Positions 39,978-51,054 of a stretch of DNA of 64,000 nucleotides are shown here, one piece after another (position 1 is the first letter of the stretch; each line of letters opens with the position of its first letter). A program made the translations under genes and the position numbers. Under the pieces are notes generated by a model that saw nothing but the letters and a program-made list of their open reading frames with translations, made no database searches and was not told where the DNA came from. The stretch is from contig NC_079426.1 of assembly GCF_026213295.1 (NCBI RefSeq), forward strand, positions 23,846,423-23,910,422, read 5' to 3'. Source of the DNA: Gadus chalcogrammus (taxonomy: Eukaryota; Chordata; Actinopteri; Gadiformes; Gadidae).

Positions 39978-42107
39978 AGGGAGCGAGAGAGATAGCAAGG
40001 AGAGCTAAAGTCGGAGGACGATCGAGAGGGACCATTTTCCCTCTAGACAGTTGGAGGTAGCGATAGAGTGCGTGTTTTTCTAACAATGAACGGTTGTTTC
40101 AGGACCACGAGAAGGGACTCTGTATGGTTTTCAGGCCCAGAGTGTAATCCCCTTTCCCATATGTGTAGTCCTCCCATTTGAGGTCCCCGTCCACCATATT
40201 GGAAGTTCCCCTCCCTAGAATTGTATGGAAGTTAGAACCTGTGAGGGTGTTTTGGTTCGGCCTGACGAGGCCTGTACCAATTTCGGTGGTCAGCTTCGTA
40301 GTTTTGTGTTTATAGAAATTTGGAAAGGGGGAGCAGTATTAAAGTTATTTATAATAAAGTGAAAAGTTATTTGGGAATGGATGCGGCAAGATGGGATTGT
40401 GAATGAAGGGACAGAAGGATCTTTTTGTGTGTGAGAGATAGTTATTAGGTCTTGTTCCATGATAGGGAGTTGAGGATGTTGCATTCCAGGCTTATCTATT
40501 AACGGTCCTAGCTGCTGCTTGACCCTAAGGGGAGTGAGGAAGGGTGAGAGAGAGAGAACACGTTCCCCCCCCATTTGTCGACCTACACCATTCAGGCAGT
40601 ACAGAGAGACACACTAACACACAGTACAGAGAAAGGAAATAGAGTGAAAGCGTGTGGTGGCCATACGCCATAAAATACCACATTTCCAAGGAATGCAGGT
40701 AGAGCTCTGTTGAGTTTTCAGGCTTTGATAAATTTGTAGTTCCCTGTCTGCCATGTTTGAAGTTCTTTGTAGTCTCTGTCCATAGGTTTCACCTGAACAA
40801 CCCCTCTGCTGGCCGAGAAAAGGAACTACCCATGGTTTCTCTCACACCCAGCCCCCAGAGCACGCTCGCTTTCAAGGCGTTATGGCCGCACCCAACGTGG
40901 GAGGGAGACACCCTTATCTGTTGTCTTGCACCAAACAGCACCCCGTACTGAGGAGCGAGAGAGAGCGTGTTCTCCTGAAGGAGGGAGAGAATCACAGGGA
41001 GACACGCAGTGGATATTCACATTATGGCTAATTTGTTTTTCTTTAAGTTTAGTTTTAGTTTTGTTTTTTATTCAGGATGATGAACATCCTGACACAGTTA
41101 TCATTCAGGATGATGAACATCAAAGTTCATGAGGAGGTTATAAGGACAATAACGTTGATACTTTACTAGGACAACAGTGATGATAATCGAATGCAATTGG
41201 ACTAAAGAAGGTGTTGCTATTAACTAAGTGATTCATATTATTTTCACACAGGAAAGAATGAGAGAGAGAGAACACATTTCACCCCCATCTGTTGACCCAC
41301 ACCATTAAGGCAGTACAGAGACAGTGAGTGAGACCGTATACGTGCGTTTGTGTGAGTGTATGCATGTGTGTGTACGTCAGTGTGTACGTGCGTGTCAGCG
41401 AGTATGCGTCAACGTGCGTTTGGGTGTGTACGTTTGCGTGAGAGAAAGCTTGATAGAGGGAAAGAGAGAACCTGTGAGTGAATCAGTGGGTGTGTATGCG
41501 TGGTCCGCTCTATCTTTGCCCGTTGAAACGGGTAAAGGTAGGAATAGATAAATCGATAATAATGAATAATGTCTCTCTGCCGTATTGCTGTGGTCTATGG
41601 CTTGACCTGCGAAAATAGATAAATTGACAATGATAAATAACCCTTTTTTACTGTGTTGCTTCAATTTACTGTACGACCCGTTAAAACTAGACCTAGATAA
41701 GTTGACAAGGATAAATGATATCTCCTTTACTGTGTTTCTTTGAATTACTGCTGGACCTGTCGCGATAGATAAATTAACGATACTAAACAATATCTCTTTG
41801 CCGCGTTGGTTGACGGTTTAGTCTGTTGAAGGAGATTAATCAATAAGGATGGATAACGACTATTGGCTATGAGGAATATCTGGATGTATTGAATAACGTC
41901 TCTAGGCCCTTTTGTTGTTTTTTCCTCCTTTTTTTTTTTTTTTTTTTTTTCTCGTTCTCCTCCTCCAAGAGTGACAAGAGTTACCCCCTAGTCTCTCATC
42001 CGCCCTCGTGTGTTAGACAGGCCCCACAGAGTTATAGCATCACGGCCGCCATTTTTTGAGTTCTCTCACTCAGTCCCAAGCCACACCTCCCCCTCCGCCA
42101 AATTTGG
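39341..42107 (+). other. ERV-B long leader, GA/GT-rich, no gene
   Basis: Includes GAGAGA/GTGTGT tracts (39735-39985 and 41320-41480), a direct repeat of ATCAGGATGATGAACATC-type sequence (41070-41120), and the block homologous to 29.2-29.9 kb of ERV-A (about 41480-42060), ending in a 26-base T run (41930-41951). No open frame resembles a retroviral protein. Confidence 0.6.
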
Positions 42108-42251
42108 ACCACTCCAACCCTACCCTTCCCCAACTACACCGCCCCCTGCTGGACATCAGAGGGAGAAGGTGTTTGGAGAAGGGAGAGGAATGTAAAGAAA
42201 GAAAAAAGGGCGGATGCGGACCGACCCAGAGGTAATAAATCAGCGGAGAGG

Positions 42252-42600
42252 AGGCTGGGGGTCGGTTTAGCTCAGGAAGTAGAGGGTGTCTTGCAACTGA
42301 AAGGTTGTTAGTTCGATCCCCATCTCCTCCTAGCCGAGTGTTGATATGTCCATGAGCAAGTTACATGGTGATCACAGGATTCAGGAATAATTATCTAGAA
42401 TCCAAAACATGAGCAATTAGTGTTAAAGATTGTCTGCAAACCACACTCCACAGGAGTCAATGGGTTCAATGGCGCCAGGGTAAAGTGACTCATCAAAAGA
42501 GGAGCAGACCCAACCCATGGACTCTGCGTGGATAGGTGGATGTTATTTTGGTGCTTGGACCTGACGAGGTCTAGGTGCCAAGATAACAACACAAATAAAA
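42252..42600 (+). mobile_element. tRNA-derived SINE in ERV-B
   Basis: Starts with a tRNA-like head: A box TTTAGCTCAGGAAGTAGAGGG and B box GGTTGTTAGTTCGATCCCC spaced as in RNA polymerase III promoters. A non-tRNA body follows, with an A-rich AATAAAATA tail at about 42592. Part of the material that replaced gag in this element. Confidence 0.75.
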
Positions 42601-44150
42601 TATTTTCTTAGAGATTATGATAAGTAATGGACAATTTATTAAAAGTGATCTTATAATTTAGAAAAAACAATCGGCAATACTTAAAAATTAGACCAAATAA
42701 GTATGATAAAACGTTATCCAAATTTCTAATTCAGGTTATCCACAATGACGAATGTCATTTAAAATATATAAGTAAAATAAAATAAGAAAGGATGTGTGTG
42801 TGAGCCTGTTCTCATGTGTGTGTCGGGGCTGCCAAGGTAGGGGAGAATCCTCTCCTACTCAGAGTGATGGGATACACAAGGGGATACACAAGCATACTTC
42901 AGATAAAACAACATGGTTAATTAGTAAATGGAAACAATGTATCAATTCAGTGTTGAATAAACTAGATAAGGACAACGTAGAGGGTTTGGCTTTGGTATAG
43001 TAGTGAATCAAAATGTGGAAAACACTAAATGCAATCAATAGGTAGAATAAAAGGTTTAATTAGGTCGTCCAATTTAAATAGATAGTGAAGGCCAATCGGG
43101 TAGGATTATGAAGAGAATTGTGATTTTGAGTAACGGTTAAGACAGAAGTGAGTCGCCCAATATTGAAAATGCAAGTTTTAATATTGTGATTTTTGTTTTC
43201 TTTCACATCACCCAGAGTTAAGGACAATAGGTGGGTTGACGCCACATCTGCTGGGAAGGAGTCATACATGCTATGTTGTCAAATTGGATTCGGAAGTAGT
43301 GGGTTTACCTTTCAAATGCCACTACTGCTGCTGCAACATATAATTTTAACACTGATAAATTACCTTTTGTTTTATAGTTGCCCTGATATGTATCTTTTAC
43401 GCACACACACGCTGCATAGGGCAGACGCGGCTGAAGACTCTGTCTCCATCCCTCCACTTTGCGATCTATACCACCATATAGGTGGGGATTGATCGTATCC
43501 CAGGTACGGCATCCTGCAATAAGCCAGTATGGAAGGCTGGTTAGCCAACGACGGGTAAGATCCCACCTTGAAGCCCGGGACAACCTAAAACAGGCACAGT
43601 CACGATTACTTGGAAGAGTCACTGTGAGCACTGGCTCACTTGAACATGAAGTGACGAACTGCAACCATCATAGGAAAAGCCGGCTGATGAAAGGTGGAGG
43701 GGGAACAGGAGTAAGATATGTTAGCTCTGGCAGCAGAGGTGGTCTGGGAACGGGGCATGTCGCATTTTATTTAATTTTATTTGACCTTTGTGGTATGGAA
43801 GCCCACTAACGCATGTACGTTTTTTGGTTTAGTGCATGACTTTGGAACAGTGTGGTTTCAGGCGGCTGATGGTAAACCCACCCATATTGGGCTTTGGATT
43901 TGGACATACTGGTTTCGATTTCCCTTCCCAAAAGATTGGTTTCAGTTTGCTGATGGTTACTTACGGTTAGACTTTTCGACGTTGGTTGCACCAACGGCGT
44001 TCTTAGATTTACTTATCATTTAATGCGCATGGTTCTGACCATTGCGCAAGGGGGGAGGTATTGAGGAGAATTAAAAAAAAATAATAATAATAATTAGAAA
44101 ACAAGGTTTTTCTTCACCATACTTGCAAACAATGATTGACATCCAGCTAA
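42601..44150 (+). other. ERV-B unresolved internal region
   Basis: 1.5 kb between the SINE and the integrase remnant. Short broken frames only. 43440-43700 has higher GC and coding-like frames on both strands but matches nothing I recognise. An AATAAT run precedes the integrase remnant near 44080. Confidence 0.35.
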
Positions 44151-44560
44151 ATGAGTGTTAAATATTTGAAAAAAGTGTTCAACAGATGGGTAGAAGCAGT
44201 CCCATCAAAAGACCAAAGTGCGGCTACAGTAATCAAGTTTCTGACTAGAGAAGTCATGCCAAGGTTTGGAATTCCGTCACAAATTAGCTCGGGCGATAGG
44301 GCAGCGTTTATTCAGAAAACAAGTGATTTCACATCTGCATGTCAAATAAAGACTAGTCTGTGTCTACAATCCTCAAACCACAAGGTATGGTGGAGAGAGG
44401 AATGGGACGCTTAAGACAAAGATTAACAAAATTAAATTAGAGTACTAAATTAAAGGACTAATGCACTACGACTGACACTAATGAGTTATCGCATGAAAAC
44501 TAACAGAACGACACATCTACCCCGCATGAAATGCTTTAGGGTCGACCCATGCCTTCACTT
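44151..44560 (+). pseudogene. pol: ERV-B integrase core remnant
   Basis: The frame at 44151-44414 contains FNRWVEAVPSKDQSAATV and PRFGIPSQISSGDRAAFI, the stretch of a retroviral integrase between the first and second catalytic aspartates. A second-frame continuation reads toward the YNPQTT...ERNGTLK-type segment that holds the catalytic Glu. Further fragments to ~44560 (DTSTPHEML, GRPMPSL) fit the region after the catalytic core. The frames are broken by several stops. No reverse transcriptase or RNase H precedes it. Confidence 0.7.
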
Positions 44561-45780
44561 AACATTCGAGGGTCCCAAAAGGGACTTCCATTAGAGTAAT
44601 TAGAAATAGAATTAAGGAAAATATGTTTGAACATCTAACTGTTGTACATAAGTTTGTAATTCCAGCAAGAGAAACACAAAGTTCCAGGGCCAGAGGAGGA
44701 GCCAGATGCAGACACGCCCGGAGCCGACCAACTACCCAAGGATGATGCAATCAGATTTCGGCAGGGATGGATGGAGAGCCCAGTGAGCGATGGGCACTAC
44801 AGGTACAGCGGGTGCCATCCAGGCTTACCTGGGGATCGAGTATACACCGGGGAGTTTGGACGAGGGACCACCAGAGGGGCCCGACCTGATCTGGCTGGAG
44901 GACATGGAACAGACCCCTGCCCCACTGTCCAAGAGCCCCCACGCAATGCAGCGCACCAATACATGAAGATCATCCGGCCCCTGCCCCACTGTCCAAGAGC
45001 CCCCACGCAATGCAGCGCACCAATACATGAAGATCACCTGACCCCCCCCCCCCCCACTTTTCCCATCCCAGCCACTGCAAACGGACCCCACCACCAACTA
45101 CAGAGGTAATTTCCGACCCAAACCCCTTGGCCGTCACCCTGACACTGACACGCCCTTACACACACACAATCACGTCTGAACCAGGCCCAAAAGACTGTCT
45201 CTGGCCTGAGGAAAGATGAAGCCTGAATCGACATCATTCAGTATGGATACCAGCCCTGGATTGTGGTTTATGCTGGGATTGATAGTGTGGTAGAACTTTT
45301 CATTTTTTCCAGGCGATGTTAAGTGATTTTGTGCTACCTTCCATAAAAGCGATCGGTGGTGTAGATATCTGTGCAGGAAAACCATGGTCGGACAGGATAG
45401 ATGGTGAACACTAGCATGTTGTGGTTATTTGATAATTTTTGTGGTGTTGACTTTCAATGCATGCTGAAAGTGTAGGACTTTGCGTCACATATATTTAGAG
45501 TTATTTGTTGTGATTTTGATTCTTATTTTGTTTATGGTTTCACCTATATGTATGCCCTTTTGGATTTATTATTGATTTACTATTTGATTTATTATTGCTT
45601 TACTTTTTCATTATTCATTTACCAATCATTAATTGTTGACAGTGGTCTGTATTTCCTGTGCAAACTTTGACTGTGAGTATGGCCTCCCTCACCCTGCAAC
45701 CTTTGACTTTGAGTACGACCTCCCCTACACACTCCCAACCCCCGCCATCGACTGCGTCCCCGCCGAGCCGGACATCTACC
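44561..45780 (+). other. ERV-B post-integrase region with 59-bp tandem duplication
   Basis: Degraded sequence where env would be expected. It contains two adjacent copies of a 59-bp unit (44918-45036) starting CCCCTGCCCCACTGTCCAAG and ending ATACATGAAGATCA, then a 13-base C run. No signal peptide, transmembrane or furin-type motif could be read. Confidence 0.5.
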
Positions 45781-46945
45781 CGTGAGTGCTAGTGGCCTCT
45801 CCAGGTGCGCGGCCCCGGCGTCCTGCTTCCACCACCGTATGCTGAAACCCCACCACCACACCCCCCTCCCCCCCCCCCTGCCTGTGACGTGCTAGTAAAC
45901 TCTCCAGGTGGGCTGCCCCATTCCCGTCCCCGCCAACGGCACCACCCCCCCTCCCACCTGATACACCCACGTCGCCCGGACCAGGGATCTGCGCTCCGGT
46001 ACCAGGGGTTGCGGCCCGTTCCCTTAAGGCTTGAGGGCGCCCCTGGCTGTATTCGCTTCTGTACGCTTCACTGTTTTTAGCCGCTCCCATATCTATGCCC
46101 GCGTCTACGCAACCGACGCCGGGAACGCAAATGTTGTTGTTTATATCGCTGTCCCACTAGATGGAGCTCGGGGATACACACGGGCGAGATTCCAGGGGCC
46201 ATGATTGCCCGTTTATCAGATGAGGTCCTGAGCGCAGTTGAATAAAAGAGTCTAATGCTCAGGTGGCGCCTTGCGTCCACCTGCCCGTGATGACGCTCAG
46301 GACTATTCCTTGGTTTCAGTTGTTCCCGTGCCCCGTGCCTACCCTGAATACCCCATGCGTGTGATTGCTTATTGTTACACGACCAGTTAACTCCTCCTCA
46401 CATCCTTAGTGTGTGGTCATCTAGGGATGGGTTGAGGGGGATTGCCATTCGTTGTGTACCTCATATCTTTTCTGATATTATTATTATTATTTAGGGACAC
46501 GTTTCATGGTTGCATTTCTTTCCTGTGATTGTTATTGTGTAGTGTTTGTGTGATTGTTACATTTTTGTTTATATCGTTATTGTTTACTGTTAGTTTTATT
46601 GTTGCATTTTGTTGTTGTTGTTATGGTTTGGTGTTGGTTTTGTTGTGTATTATCTGCTGCCAGTATTGTTGGTATTGTCTGCTCGCGATGTAAGGCCGGG
46701 GTGGATGCCACCCCCTAGGTGGGGGTGTGTATGGCATACCCTGTCTGAAGCATGGGTAGCGTTTCTCCACGTGGTTCCCCATACACCCGGTCCAGCGAGT
46801 TGTTTTAGTCCCATGCTCATGGTTGTTTGTTTTTATGATCATTTTGCCTTCCTTCTGTTATTTCTAATGGTGTTATAATGGTAGTCCCGCGCTGGAGTCC
46901 TATTCCTCGTACCCCTAATGAGTAAAAGTCGTCTTGCGACGACTT
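45781..46945 (+). other. ERV-B 3' region shared with ERV-A
   Basis: Collinear with 25.6-26.8 kb of ERV-A in reverse. Starts with GTGAGTGCTAG, a good splice-donor match, and has CTCTCCAGGTG repeated at about 45798 and 45901. The rest is non-coding, with T-rich tracts at 46470-46660. Confidence 0.6.
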
Positions 46946-46955
46946 GAGGGGGATA
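46925..46955 (+). promoter_or_regulatory. ERV-B hairpin and polypurine tract
   Basis: AGTCGTC-TTGC-GACGACT hairpin immediately followed by TGAGGGGGATA, then the 3' LTR. The polypurine tract would prime plus-strand DNA synthesis. The hairpin is conserved in ERV-A. Confidence 0.75.
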
Positions 46956-47497
46956 TGTTGGGAAAAATAACCTGCTGAGTACATCACATGTACATTACAA
47001 ATATAGCTAACTCCGACCCTAGCCTGATGTGCACATCACATGGCAGTCACATTACAATATAGTCAACTTTTAACACATAACACAAACATGATAATATAGT
47101 CTGGTCAAGGCCAGAGCCAAGGCCCCATTTCCCAAGCAGGCAAATGGTAGACACTCAGACAATGCACCAGTCATCCTCAAGAACGGGAGAGCCACATTAA
47201 TTTATCACACAGGAGAACACTTCGAAGCTCTCCCCCGTTAGGAGGAACACAAGGGATACACATGCATATACCAGGGCCTGGGAGCCAAGGTCAAGCAAAA
47301 ACACACAGAACCGCACACACCTCATCGAGAGGAGGATACAGCATAAAACTGTATCACACAGGGACTCTGGATCTTCTTCTGAAGCAGACCTTCCACGGAG
47401 GCGAAGCTCTGGACGAACCATCAGTGCTGATAGACTTTATTACCTCTCCGTCTCATTTTATCTGGTCCAGTAACTAGACAGACCGTTTTTCCCCTCA
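46956..47497 (+). repeat. ERV-B 3' LTR, shortened
   Basis: 542 bp against 647 bp for the 5' LTR. About 90 bp are missing between GTGCTGAT and AGACTTTATTACC, which removes the AATAAA signal. The duplicated CACACACCTCA block is also single-copy. Ends TTTTTCCCCTCA, followed by the GAAG duplication. Confidence 0.9.
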
Positions 47498-47915
47498 GAA
47501 GACACACTTACGATGTCATAGCTTGCGAAATAGATCCGGTTCATTCAGCCTTTGGACCACATAAAGTAACAGCATGTGTCAACGCCGCTTAAGTGCATTT
47601 CTGTTTTAATAGGGTGTATGCACTAAGCTGTGTGACATTCTTCCTGTTTCAAATAATACAGCTCGGCCGGTTCCGGTCTGTGTGTTTATCGCGCTAGCCA
47701 GCTGACGTTGATACACTTTAGACATGAATCAAGACCGCAAACATTTAAAAACGGTAAATTTTTATAGGCAGGAGAAACCTCCGCCGAGCACTGCTGTGTC
47801 CCCCACTGTAAAGCGTCAGCCAAATCCAAAGGGGTATTAAGTTTCCATGGCTTTCCAAGCCAAACTGTCGTGAGGAGTCAATGGATTTTAAACGTACGCC
47901 GGGATAAATACTCTA

Positions 47916-49138
47916 CACTGGAAAAAGCCTTCTGTTGAACCAATTAAAAAAAACAAGGGTAATGGTTCACATCTATATTACATAACTTGAGCCAATGACA
48001 AATATATAGCTTGCCTTAAACAATATTTCCTATGTTCATAAAAACAAAATAATACAACTTGGCACCAAGTATAATTCAATTCTTTGAATGAAGTTAATAC
48101 ATTTAAATCGTATGTTAAATCCTAAACAAAAAAATATTGATTCACTCCAACCAATTGTTTCTCATTTAAGAAATATCTATCAGAAATAATTTGTTTTATC
48201 CAATCAAAAAGATTACAATTTAAATCAAACAATTGTTTCTCATTTAAACATGAACATTTTTAAACATAACATATTTTTGTATACATCATCATGATCATTT
48301 TTTCCCGCCCCCAATGGCCATGGGGGGCTTCTGTCTGGACATCGCGCAACGTGACATCAGTCAGGGTTAGGTGCTTTGTCAAAGACACCTCGATACTCTG
48401 CTTGGTGAAGCCAGGGATCGAACCAACAACCTTCAGGTTACTAGCCAACCCGCTCTATCACCTGAGCTACTGCCTCCACACAATATACAATATATATTAA
48501 CAATCTAAATTGCAGAGTTAGACCTACTCCAGACCTCCCTCCAGACACAGACAGACTGTCCTAGCTCACAGAACCAGTGAGTCATCGTCACTCTGGTCAA
48601 GGCTAGTGCTTTCACCTCAAAAAGTCGCCAAAAGTCACCAATAGCAGCTGAAAAAGAAGCTAGATTTGTCGCTTGTCGCTGTTTGAAAAAAAGTCGCCAA
48701 AGGGGTCTGAAAAGTAGCTAAATATAGCGACAAAATCGCTAAGTTGGCAACACTGCGGTTTGGTCCAGTAGTCGTAAGCGTCTTTGTATTAATGCGCATG
48801 CGCAGGCTTGTACGTAACCTTGAAATTGTACATTTGTCTGAACAAATATTTCTAAATTTGAGCTCCTTATCAAATATAACAGTGTTATAGGAGAAAACCA
48901 AAACAAAAATATTTGGATTGAATGACAAAATTATTAATCAGTTGAATACACAACCTTAAAATTTTACATTTGTCAAAATGGATATTTCTTAATTGAGCTC
49001 CTAATTAAAAATATCTATATTTCACAGTATTTTGAAATAAAAAAAAGTTATTTTAAAAATAAAACAAAAAATGTTTATTTGAATTTAATTACAAAATAAT
49101 AATCAGATGAAGTACGGCTTAAAACCCTTTTTCCAGTG
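47916..49138. mobile_element. TA-flanked non-autonomous element (Tc1/mariner-type) in the THAP domain
   Basis: 1223 bp. It starts CACTGGAAAAAG and ends CTTTTTCCAGTG, bounded by TA on each side (47914-47915 and 49139-49140). This is the TA duplication and TACACTG-type end found in fish Tc1/mariner MITEs. The interior is AT-rich and holds a SINE. No transposase. Confidence 0.8.
48288..48478 (-). mobile_element. tRNA-derived SINE within the TA-flanked element
   Basis: On the minus strand: A box GTAGCTCAGGTGATAGAGCG and B box GGTTGTTGGTTCGATCCC with correct spacing, followed by a body containing GCACCTAACCCTGACTGATG. A different SINE copy from the one at 42252, but with a similar head. Confidence 0.75.
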
Positions 49139-49524
49139 TAAGGTCTGTAGCAGACACTTTAGTTCTGACAAGATGATTGAGCCAACTACTCTTCAGGGTC
49201 GAAGGAGACTTACAAAAGGTGCCGTAGTGCCCATTTGTGAGTGGAACCAGTATACTGTCGAAACCCCAAGGCGCGGCGTGTGGGAGAGAGTGGATCGGTT
49301 CGTCGAAACTGCCCCTCCGGAAGATGAAGTTAATCTCCTTTTCAACGATCAAGACTACTGCTCTGTCCCTGAACCGGCTTCCATGGATATGTCCGCATCC
49401 GCTGCTGAAAGCGTCTCAAATGAAGTAGGTACTGGAGCTGAGAAAGGAGCTACAGGAGTTACGTCTCCAGCGAGAGTTTGGACTGCAGCGGTCTGATGGC
49501 TCCGACACAGACATCCGAATTTAC

Positions 49525-50467
49525 GTTTAAATTTACATTTAGGGCATTTAGCAGACGCTTTTATCCAAAGCGACTTACAATAAGTACATTTGTCATAAGA
49601 AGTGCAAAAATATATTGCTGTCGGTACAGAAAGGATGTTCATAGAACCTGGCATTTACACAAGGGAAGTCACTTTTTCACAGTCACATATTTTGTATTAG
49701 CCTATGTCATTAGCCTAGTCCCTACGTGACGGGGATATGTGTCAGGCAGGGATATTGTTGGTAAGAAAATAGCTTTACGTTACAGATTAATAGTATTATT
49801 ATTTCTTAATAGGTCTATGTGAATGATAAATAGCACACAAATAGTGGCATGTTGAGAGATGGTGTAATTGGAGTTGGGGATGTCCATGTCTTATCAGAAT
49901 TGATATACATGAATGTGACCGCACCAATAGTACATAAACAAACAACATTTATAATACAGATTTGTGTAAAGACTTACAGAGACGTGTTTCCAGTTCAAGT
50001 CTAAAAGAAGTTAATTTTTAAATAGTTGAAAAAAGTCATGTTATTCTATGAGATGAAAATAGGAGCACTGAAGCGACAGCGCCATAATGTGACCACCAAT
50101 GCTGGTCCTAGAACAAAAATACTATTAATAAACAATTGGAAAATTTATGAATTGATAACACGCTACTTATCTGCATGCAAGTACACACGGCAGACAACCA
50201 AACCGCGCCTCCCAAAGATATTGCCCGGACAGGAACACTACTCTAAAAAGAAAGAGCACAGAGACCACATTAGGGCATTGGATATCCAGACACATCAGGT
50301 CGTCTTACAGGAAGTTGGGGTAGTTATTGAACTGCACCCAAAGAGGCTACACACATATATATATATACAATAAAATTTTAGTAGTTACTGTTGACATTAT
50401 TTTGGTAACAATGTATACTTTTGATGTACACTTTTAATTTACATTTATGTGATGTTTTTTGTGAATA
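49525..50467. other. Interruption of the THAP gene: teleost repeat plus unresolved sequence
   Basis: Begins with TTTACATTTAGGGCATTTAG and CAGACGCTTTTATCCAAAGC, a block I know as a very common teleost interspersed repeat. The remainder is AT-rich, with a short ATAT tract at 50356. Ends with a splice-acceptor-like T-rich run. No gene. Confidence 0.5.
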
Positions 50468-50580
50468 GATTTGCCAGCTACAACCACCTGATGGCTTTTT
50501 GGGCTTTGATTGAGCCTTGTCTCTACAAGATGGTCCGTGTCTCCAGAGCCAAATCAGCTGCCCAGAAAAAAGAAGTGGTC

Positions 50581-51054
50581 GCACCTGCACGTGCATCAAC
50601 AGTACTTTATAAGTAGTTACAGATGTAATTATACGTGATGCCATTGCATTTGTTGTTTGAGCTATACATTTTTTCTTTACCTCAGAGACAGCTGCTCCAG
50701 CCCATAGATTAACTCTTTCTTTTTTCATCACTGGTGATGAATCACAAAGCTTGATCTAAGAGAAAAAGGTAAATCATTAAAAATATAACCTCAGCATCAT
50801 GGGTGTAAAAAACAACTTGGTTCTTATGAAGGTAAGTACCTCAACTGTGCTAGAAAAAGCCTACCATCCTGAATGCTTACTGTTATATTCTCTCCCTCTT
50901 AAAATAAAGATGTTTTTTTTTAAAGCGGACTCCAAGAATCACACAATTATTCCAATGTACCTGTACTTCTGCTGTGCAAACGACAATAAATAACTTGAAT
51001 ATTGAAAAGTTGTAGTCTTTAATGTTCTGTAGTCTGCACTCTACACTTAGCTAC
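50581..51054. other. AT-rich sequence after the THAP remnant
   Basis: May contain one more decayed exon of the THAP gene: an acceptor-like TTTCTTTACCTCAG precedes ACAGCTGCTCCAGCC at 50693. No clear conserved motif. Confidence 0.3.

Larger units (their letters stand above)
37837..47497 (+). mobile_element. ERV-B: retrovirus-like LTR element, pol-remnant form
   Basis: A 9661-bp plus-strand relative of ERV-A with TG...CA LTRs, a GAAG duplication (37833-37836 and 47498-47501), an 18/18 tRNA-Trp primer-binding site, the same hairpin plus polypurine tract, and a long minisatellite leader. Gag, protease and reverse transcriptase are absent. A degraded integrase piece survives at 44151-44560. A tRNA-derived SINE lies at 42252. 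Shared 3' sequence with ERV-A (45.8-46.95 kb versus 25.6-26.7 kb) proves common ancestry. Confidence 0.88.
35761..47592 (+). pseudogene. Old hAT transposase gene, broken by a second hAT element and by ERV-B
   Basis: Three pieces of one frame. Piece 1 (35761-35931) contains GWFIVEDMLPLSTIESPRF. Piece 2 (37727-37836) contains SANNKSYLGMTSHWIESI and ALACKRVRG. Piece 3 (47502-47592) contains HTYDVIACEIDPVHSAFG and HKVTACVN. These are consecutive segments of a ZBED/hAT transposase: the lead-in to and start of the RNase-H-like catalytic core. Piece 1 and piece 2 are separated by a hAT element with duplication TGTCCACC, and piece 2 and piece 3 by ERV-B with duplication GAAG. A TGA follows the first join, so the gene was or became dead. 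Confidence 0.7.
47782..50580 (+). pseudogene. THAP-domain transposase-like gene, interrupted
   Basis: The N-terminal half of a THAP zinc finger (about 47787-47915) has AEHCCVPHC, LSFHGFP and the following W and RRD positions. After a 1.2-kb TA-flanked insertion the other half follows at 49141: VCSRHFSSDKMIEPTTLQGR with RRLTKGAV, then GVWERVDRF. A linker helix (ELRLQREFGLQRSDGSD) runs to ~49523. After a second interruption, FASYNHLMAFWALIEPCLYK (50468-50530) matches the segment that precedes a DDE_4 catalytic domain in fish THAP-DDE transposase-like proteins. The catalytic domain itself is not seen. The gene is broken, and the break near 49525-50468 could in part be an intron (a TTTTTTGTGAATAG acceptor precedes 50468). 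Confidence 0.72.

Noticed and set aside
42252..42330. tRNA gene
   Set aside because: A and B boxes are present, but no acceptor stem or cloverleaf closes and a non-tRNA body follows. Called as a SINE head instead.
43440..43700. GC-richer segment in ERV-B considered as a structured RNA or captured gene
   Set aside because: Frames on both strands are broken and no RNA family could be recognised by eye. Left as unresolved sequence.
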